Source: Terebella lapidaria
Taxonomy: Eukaryota; Annelida; Polychaeta; Terebellida; Terebellidae
Reading direction: 5' to 3'
DNA length: 64,000 nt
Assembly (NCBI GenBank): GCA_949152475.1
Contig: OX424562.1
Span: forward strand, 39,108,157-39,172,156
The position numbers and the translations under genes were made by a program. This document shows positions 58,782 to 64,000 of this stretch, piece by piece (the stretch's first letter is position 1; each line of letters begins with the position of its first letter). Under the pieces are notes generated by a model, which did no database searches, was not told where the DNA came from, and saw nothing but the letters and a program-made list of their open reading frames with translations.

Positions 58782-58860
58782 CTGTCCAGTCCATTAGCAC
58801 AGTAGCACGTCCAACACAATATCATATAATTGTGTCCAGTCAAATCTTACCACTGGAGAC
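58782..58860 (+). repeat. tRNA-like fragment, copy d
   Basis: CCAGTCCATTAGCACAGTAG to CAGTCAAATCTTACCACTGG. More degenerate than copy c. Confidence 0.3.
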
Positions 58861-59179
58861 ATGTTTTATCTCCTTGAATGGCGATGACTTTGAACTTTGA
58901 ACGAAGAAAATGTCCGTAATATGTTTCTTGTGTTCAAAGGTACAGTTGGACTAAAATGAAAGTATTTTTAGCGGATAGAAAAGCTATAATGGTAACTCGT
59001 CCTTGAGAAGATTCCATAAAGTAGTCCCACTTTTATATCCGTGAGATATTTGTTCCTGTCTCTCTCAAAAGAATATTCGTCAAAATAAAGGCTACAAAAG
59101 AAGGCAAATCCGTAGGATGAATCACCACACCACCTCATTGATCACTTTGGTGCTCAGTCAAAGCACAATGCTCTCACAG

Positions 59180-59206
59180 TTTTTTTTTTTTTTGGGGGGG
59201 GGGGGG
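59180..59206. repeat. Homopolymer pair T14-G13
   Basis: Fourteen T directly followed by about thirteen G. Simple sequence; exact length in the assembly is doubtful. Confidence 0.8.
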
Positions 59207-60369
59207 TATGATGCAAAGATCATCTGTTATTCAGAACAGTCATAAACATAAGGTCAGAAAGTCAATTTATATGTACAAGCGAAAGGATACCACCTACGAT
59301 TTTGTGAAGTCTCCATATTTTTCAGCACCTTATTGCCTGAAGGAGTGGATCTCATGCCATTAACGAGTGTTCTCAATTGCAACGAACCAAATGTTATACT
59401 GCAATGACAAGTTACCAGCTAATAATTAAATAGGTATCTCTCTACACTACTGACACAAACATGATTATTTGTTTACCTCATAAATGTCAGAGTGCCTTGA
59501 TGTTTATCATGTGTCGAACAGGAAATGCCGACTCTTTAAAAAAAAACTCGAGATCACATGTTCATTATTTATCACAAAATACTCTACATCTCGGGATGGA
59601 TTAATACTTATACATGCTCAGATATTATTCCATATTCCTGGAACCTCGTGTTCATATATATGCACAAATATAGTTGTTTTCACCATAAACATTAGCCCAA
59701 GATCTATGACGAGACTCACTGAATACATACACTATTACTACCAGGTTTAATACCATACAAAACTATTAAGCATTATATCAATTAGTATATAATGCGTTTT
59801 GTGATTCTTATGGATGTGGCGACACAGATGTGGATGATAACACCAGAATGAAAACACTTGTAGATATTGGCTGCAGTTCCGAGATGAATTTGTTGTTTAT
59901 TCACTTTAGTAACCAGTTCAATGATTTGAGAAGAGATGTGTGATAAAACTCTGTGACAATCCAGGTCAAGAAAATTTGAATACACTGGAGTCCTAAATCA
60001 CAAAAGGCCAAGACTGAAAGTTCAGCCGACTGCTGATACAGATACGATATAATGAAGAGATTCTGTATCCAGCATTTTGACTTAATTTTACTCAGTTTAC
60101 GCTGATTGGCCAGGTATGAACATTTTCATTCATTTCTGTATGTGCCTGAAGAACTTACCAAAATGATAGGTAACGTAAACTGAAATGGGCTCTAAGGGGC
60201 TATTTGATCAATGTTGTCAATTGGTGGTAATAGATTGATACATACTTACATACACCCGCAAGAACTGAAAAACTCGAGCAGTCGGCAAACGTTTTTTTAG
60301 AGAAGAAATATTCTCAATATCACAAATATATAGTCTAGCATTCGTATTTATAATCTTTATGGCTCACTT

Positions 60370-62400
60370 TTCAAGATTGAATATTTTTCCCATAAACATT
60401 AGCGTGTACTTCAAGGTAAATGATGTCGAATTCTTTAGTCATAATCCAACGACCAGTAAAAAATGCGATGCAATGACAGCATCATGACCAGTACGTTATC
60501 AATAATGAACTATGGGAGTTAAAGCCACGACATGTGACACTTCAGGAGACATTCATCTTTCAAGAGTGTGATCATTTTATCAACGCATATGATAAAACCC
60601 ATCTCTTATCCTTGCATAATTCAGAACGGTTATCGATAATACGAATACGAAAGCGAACAGAAAGTGAACAGAAAGTGAAAGTTTATAATGAATCTAAGTT
60701 TCTACATTTCAAATAATCATTATTTGGACAAATGTAATATAAGGGAGAAAAAGCCAAAACAGTGCCATTAATATTTCATTACAATTTGAGTCTTTCCAAA
60801 GTCTAGACAGGATTATGTGTGTTTTGATGAATCACACCAACACGAAACCTGAAGTCTCAATGGAATATAATTGATATGTCTGCCGGAGATTAGGACCATT
60901 CATTCAAACAGGAGTCGTGCCATTCAGACAAAAAGACAATACTGATTGATGGAGCGACGTCGATGGAAATGTATATTGACAACTGTAGCAGAGAGTTTTT
61001 CATGCTGTCATGTATAATGAAGATTTTGGTGCATGGTTCAGAAATGATACTTGTTTATCGATGATCCTAGTTTTTGCATTTGATAATCCAGTTTCAATAA
61101 AAATTATATCACTGCATGTCTTTAGGCGCACTCCTAAAATTTGTTTGAGAGAGTTCATAATTCGTTCTTTTCAGCCGCTTTCAAATTGTTAGTTATCCAC
61201 GATACAAATGAATAGAATACTGTTGTATTTAAGTCCATTCTTTCGCTTTTCACTCCAAATGGGGCATCAGTGTTCTTTGATGAGTAAAAGTAAAATTTCA
61301 GGGTAAATGTACGTACATATACGTCAAAAATGTGTATGTTTGTGACAAATATATTGACCAAAATATGATATGATGGGTATTTCATATAAAATATGATATA
61401 GTGGTGTTATATCTGGAGTTTGTTTCGGATTTCTAAATTATTTTCATATGTTGTTGGGCAGTTGTATATTGATTCCATCGGGTGTTCAAGTAGAAACAAC
61501 TACAAGTAGAAACAACTACATTCAACACACTCTCTGCCCCTTATGACGCTAGTGTGTCTTTGGGTAAACTTTTTGGTCGGGCTTTGTTTCTATTGCAAAA
61601 TGTTGTATTTTACGTTTGTTATTGTCATCATCAAAATCTGACTGTATCGGTGATAATAGATTGATACTTACATCCATAGTGCTACAATATATATTCACGT
61701 CCTGTGAATAAATGCTCAATGAAATCGAAGACAAAAAACTGTTTCCTCAATATATCTTTATGTCTTGTAGATTGTGTGTTACATGAATTAGGTAGAGGCA
61801 CAGTTATGAACATGTGTAAATATATACCTTTGTTCATATACACAACTCGTCAATCATTGTGTTGGGCTTTTCACGAACTTAGGTTTCGCCTATGGCACTC
61901 GTTATATCTGTTGATCTATTGTTTTGGATTTATGGAATTGACACAGACAGAAATCCAACAATTGTGCCTGGAATGAAGACAACAGTCATATCAGCGGTGT
62001 TGATTCCAGAATATATCACATTGAAATGCAATTTTGTGGTCCTGTGACGGCCGACATGGCATGGTGTTGATGGATGTTGGTGGCGTGACCTGAGAACATA
62101 TGACTGATGTCTGATAGCCTTAATAAATATAGCAATAAATATTCATATCACACGTGAGAAAGGTTTCCATTTTGCAGACGTCATCAGTCACATGATTTGT
62201 GATGTATGTGTAATGTATAACGGCTTGATATATTTGTTGAACAAGGTTTCTTTTTATTCGTTGTTGTTTAGTACTTTAGTTCACCTTTGGTTCGGAGTTG
62301 GAAGTCACAGTCAAGTCACTTGTGAAGTCAAATATATCCTAATGAGGGTTTTATGGAAGGTCAGGCAGCATTATGACAATGTAGCGATAGTCATTGATCA
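60370..62400. repeat. Segmental tandem repeat, unit IV (partial)
   Basis: Landmarks: TTAGCGTGTACTTCAAGG (60401), TTTCCAAAGTCTAGACAGG (60793), a GATTGTGTGTTACATGAATT block (61770) and GACAGAAATCCAACAATTGTG (61945). It fades out near 62200-62400. No coding sequence. Confidence 0.65.
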
Positions 62401-64000
62401 GTGATCAAGGGTTATTGATCACTTACTGGTATTTGTGAGAATGTTCGCTCTATGATGGACCCCCACCCCTAGGGCTTATACTGTGTACGTTATGCACGGG
62501 TCCCGCAGATCCGTGATTAGGAACATGAATATTTTGATGCACATCAGCTGACTTTTATGTTAATCTTTTCTATATTTTTAGGACTGGCGTAATAGAATAC
62601 AATATAATGACGATAATAATCGTGGCGCACATCCGTAATATTACCAAGATGTCCTTATACATGTATAGGTAGGTAGGTCATAAACATGATATATAACAGT
62701 GACTTATTACGAAAAAAATACATAGAAGCACACCCCCAGGTGACCCCAGAGACAATGTCTGTAACCCAGAGGGCCGGGATCACATGTAAAAGAAAATTCG
62801 TAAGGGTCACATATTTATGCTGAGAGTACGAAGATGGTTATTTTCGTGACATTTAATGTGACTTTGTGTGAATTTGTACTGATATATTACTTTGTGTTGC
62901 CACTTTATCACGACGTAGTGGTAGTGTGACATGTTCACTTTATTTATGACTGTGATAAATCTCTCAAAAGATATTAAATATTTTCATGAAATATGTAAAT
63001 TCTGGAGGGTTTTGACTTCGTGCTTGTGATTTATTGGGTATCATTCACTGAGGAATGTACAATGATAGAAAACAAATTGACGCCCACATAAAAGTAGTGA
63101 TATCAAGTTTTAATTCAGTGAACAACTGTATACAGGACTTGTTCCATGCACCCTATACGTGTACTGTACGCACACTTCCCAGATACACGCTGATGTACTG
63201 ATGAAAACAGGTTACATGCATAACTTCTCAACGTACTATATGGTGTACCACTCTCGCTATCAGATAGTACACGAATTGGGGTGACGTCACACACGTAACA
63301 GATATCAACTCTTTTACATGGAGATAGAATAACAAAAAAACACGTAGCATGGAAAACATCGTCACACTTTCGCTTCATTTTTCTCAACATGATCTCGTAC
63401 ACTCAAAATTTGATATAATATGAAGGATCACAATTTGTATTGCCAAAAAACAAAATGAAAAGAAAACATAACAACTTTGCGGTCACATCAACAAAAACGG
63501 AAAAGCATTCAGAAGCATGAGGACTCGAAATGTACAAACTCGTTCGGTCTTTCAAAACTGACTCACACACTCAATCGCCCATAATTTGCATAGAGAGCGC
63601 TCAGTTTTTTGTTAACAATCACACCCAGTCTGCTGCAGTGATACATGTCAACTGATATCACTGTGTCTGAAAACTTTCTATACAATTACAGGGTTTGTGC
63701 TTCATAGAAAAGATACCAATGGATAATTATGTTGATATATCGCTTTGTGAACATCACTTCAGGCAACATAATGTTTTTTATTAAAATGTCTGGTACAGCA
63801 AGAACTAATTGGAAACATGTGAACTTAACTAACACATCGTGAATATAGATGGTATCTGCTAACCTTTTATTCAGCAGATTAACATGTAATCTCTTAAGTA
63901 TTGACCTAGCTAATTTCGGCGCTCCTGTACACCTTGAGCCTAACATTTATACACTAATGAGTGAAGGTAACAAAATATATCAAAATATATAACTGAAAGG
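62401..64000. other. Intergenic sequence without recognised features
   Basis: AT-rich. Open frames up to 95 codons (for example 63115-63402, minus) match nothing recognised. No RNA gene or repeat assigned. Confidence 0.5.

Larger units (their letters stand above)
57000..60370. repeat. Segmental tandem repeat, unit III
   Basis: Landmarks: GTCGCCTAGACAGG (57334), GAGTTGTGGGTAACGTTAGG (57669), TGTAATTATGGCC (58475), CCAGTCCATTAGCACAG (58787), CTTACCAAAATGATAGGTAACG (60157). The TATTGGAATGA and ATATGGTC blocks of units I and II are missing. No coding sequence. Confidence 0.75.

Noticed and set aside
63115-63402. 95-codon minus-strand frame near the window end
   Set aside because: No domain or splice context recognised; isolated in AT-rich DNA.

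Overview
The window is animal nuclear DNA, most likely from a mollusc or another lophotrochozoan. The evidence is a spliced nicotinic acetylcholine receptor subunit gene, a Ser tRNA with class III promoter boxes, forkhead sequence, an LTR retroelement with metazoan-type pol, and many short non-autonomous repeats. The lineage call is inference; no search could be run.

Left third (1 to about 21640): a head-to-tail array of about eight copies of a 2711-bp unit. Each unit carries one intact tRNA-Ser(CGA) gene and one forkhead gene, FoxE-like in its wing and C-terminal signature, both on the minus strand. Units 1 to 7 are almost identical and all share one single-base deletion inside the forkhead domain. 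The eighth, right-edge unit has an intact domain but a premature stop upstream and has lost its 5' end. Every forkhead copy seen is therefore broken, while every tRNA copy looks functional. Differences in unit 8 increase toward the array edge. Just outside the array lies a decayed tRNA-Ser in the opposite orientation.

Next (22318 to about 32500): one complete host gene on the minus strand, a neuronal-type nicotinic acetylcholine receptor alpha subunit. I assembled seven coding exons whose lengths (79, 146, 45, 110, 181, 828 and 147 nt) sum to 511 codons plus a stop, with consistent phases. It has a signal peptide, Cys-loop, aromatic box residues, vicinal cysteines, four membrane segments and a cation-type pore. 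Its first intron is about 5.2 kb, and a GC-rich block lies upstream of the start codon.

Middle (33 to 47 kb): no host gene seen. This stretch holds several inverted-array (foldback) elements built from short palindromes, a fossil Ty3/gypsy element of the Gmr1-like type with two LTRs in opposite orientation, and a 1.07-kb TTAA-flanked palindromic element rich in RFX X-box-like motifs nested inside one of the foldback elements.

Right (47 to 62.4 kb): about four diverged copies of a long tandem segmental duplication, 2 to 5 kb each. Copies differ by insertions whose empty sites can be read in sister copies: a 125-bp element with an 8-bp target duplication, a 1.4-kb composite element with tandem repeats and a terminal hairpin, a 146-bp repeat identical to one in a receptor intron, and a minisatellite. 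No coding sequence was recognised here or in the last 1.6 kb.
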